Of a DNA stretch of 64,000 bases, positions 63,408 to 64,000 are shown one piece after another (the stretch's first letter is position 1; each line of letters begins with the position of its first letter). This stretch comes from Beggiatoa alba B18LD (lineage in GTDB: Bacteria > Pseudomonadota > Gammaproteobacteria > Beggiatoales > Beggiatoaceae). The stretch covers positions 1,444,437-1,508,436 of the forward strand of contig NZ_JH600070.1 in assembly GCF_000245015.1 (NCBI RefSeq), read 5' to 3'. The notes beneath the pieces were generated by a model. The model saw only the letters and a program-made list of their open reading frames with translations. It did not search any database and was not told the DNA's origin. Position numbers and translations under genes: made by a program.

Positions 63408-64000
63408 TCATTCACTGCTTGGATTTAAAGGTTGATTGTAAAAGCGATAACATCCACGTCCTGCTTTTTTTGCGTCATACATCGCTAGGTCGGCAAATTT
63501 CACCAATTGTTCTAAATCCTGCCCATCATCAGGATAGGTGCTGATGCCAATACTTGCAGATATATGTACGGTTTCTGCATTCAGTGTAAACGGTTCTTGT
63601 AGTGTATTAATAATCCGTGTTGCCATTAATCCTGCATCTTTAGGGTGTTGTAATTCGGTTAATATCACCGTGAATTCATCCCCGCCTAAACGAGCGACTG
63701 TATCTGTTTCGCGGACGCTGGCTTTTAACCGCTCGGCAATTTGTTGTAGTAATAAATCACCAACGGCGTGACCTAAGTTGTCATTAACGGGTTTAAATCC
63801 ATCAATATCAATAAATAATAGGGTAAATAAACGTTGATGACGATTAGCCCATGCTCGCGCTTGTATTAAATTATCGTGAAATAATAAACGATTGGGTAAT
63901 CCTGTTAAGGAATCGTAATTCGCTAAATAGCGGGTGTGTTCAATATCTTCTTGTAGGCGAGATATATCGCTAAGAATCGCCATGTATTGCAAGGGTTTTT
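63408..64000 (-). CDS. Diguanylate cyclase (GGDEF), 5' end beyond the window
   Basis: The frame is open to the window edge. The visible C-terminal 197 residues begin with the end of a PAS-like linker (QYMAILSDISRLQEDIEHTR) and hold a full GGDEF domain: DSLTGLPNRLLFHDNL, FIDIDGFKPVND and ARLGGDEFTVIL. The expected RxxD inhibitory site position reads RETD. No EAL domain follows; the protein ends NPSSE three bases from the IS target duplication. Confidence 0.9.
   Translation of the reverse strand, partial: KPLQYMAILSDISRLQEDIEHTRYLANYDSLTGLPNRLLFHDNLIQARAWANRHQRLFTLLFIDIDGFKPVNDNLGHAVGDLLLQQIAERLKASVRETDTVARLGGDEFTVILTELQHPKDAGLMATRIINTLQEPFTLNAETVHISASIGISTYPDDGQDLEQLVKFADLAMYDAKKAGRGCYRFYNQPLNPSSE

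Overview
The window looks like a chromosomal segment of a Gammaproteobacterium, most like the filamentous sulfur bacteria (Thiotrichales, Beggiatoa-type). That placement is inference. It rests on moderate-to-low GC, a gene mix of class III PHA synthase, PQQ biosynthesis genes, UbiA, PII, RapZ and several c-di-GMP and chemotaxis proteins, and an intergenic load of small palindromic repeats. No rRNA, CRISPR array, prophage or replication origin was seen. One tRNA-Ser(UGA) is present.

Layout. 1-5.7 kb: rapZ between two miniature inverted-repeat elements (MITEs), then small minus-strand genes of unknown function, one with an early amber codon. 6.2-7.9 kb: a secreted beta-trefoil lectin and phaC. 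8.3-13.9 kb: a hybrid histidine kinase, a NYN/PIN-like protein and a large tandem AAA+ ATPase. 14-19 kb (minus strand): a trypsin-like protease, ubiA, a second hybrid kinase and pyrE. 19.4-24.4 kb: central metabolism (tkt, an orphan excisionase-type DNA-binding protein, gap, aspC). 24.5-30.9 kb: a secreted protein with an internal pilin-like helix, a periplasmic sensor-like protein with a GGDEF-EAL partner, and a WD40 protein. 31-36.9 kb: tRNA-Ser, pqqA (23 codons), pqqB, a polytopic membrane protein, a PIN-PhoH ATPase and a DUF2269 membrane protein. 37-47.2 kb: a 1442-aa FecR/cadherin-like/RTX surface protein, exoD-like, a FAH-family enzyme, a DsbA-like protein and an nSTAND-WD40 protein. 47.5-50 kb: sucCD and glnB. 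50.1-52.9 kb: a scrambled locus of Rpn-family (PD-(D/E)XK) nuclease fragments, an HNH endonuclease gene inserted into one of them, and one intact Rpn gene. 53-62.2 kb: hisC, moeA, a chemotaxis receptor, ilvA, aguB and a DUF475 membrane protein. 62.2-63.4 kb: a MITE abutting a decayed IS982-family element. The window ends inside a GGDEF gene.

Two themes stand out. First, a network of related mobile repeats. An IS982-type element has ends ACGCGAGTACGGCGA. A 204-205-bp MITE family has one identical end. A second MITE family has ends ACCTGAGTTCGGCGAG and carries AATTCTG-rich arms and a CCTGCTAGG hairpin. Clean 6-7-bp target duplications are visible at several copies, including one MITE inserted into another and one copy that supplies the stop codon of rapZ. 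Second, the Rpn/HNH locus. Free-standing C-terminal Rpn fragments, and the same segment inside the intact gene, all carry a Shine-Dalgarno-like GAGG eight bases before an in-frame ATG. This is the arrangement expected if the C-terminal part is also made as a separate small protein, as reported for intragenic antitoxins of Rpn nucleases. It is the best candidate here for an unusual defence or toxin-antitoxin arrangement.
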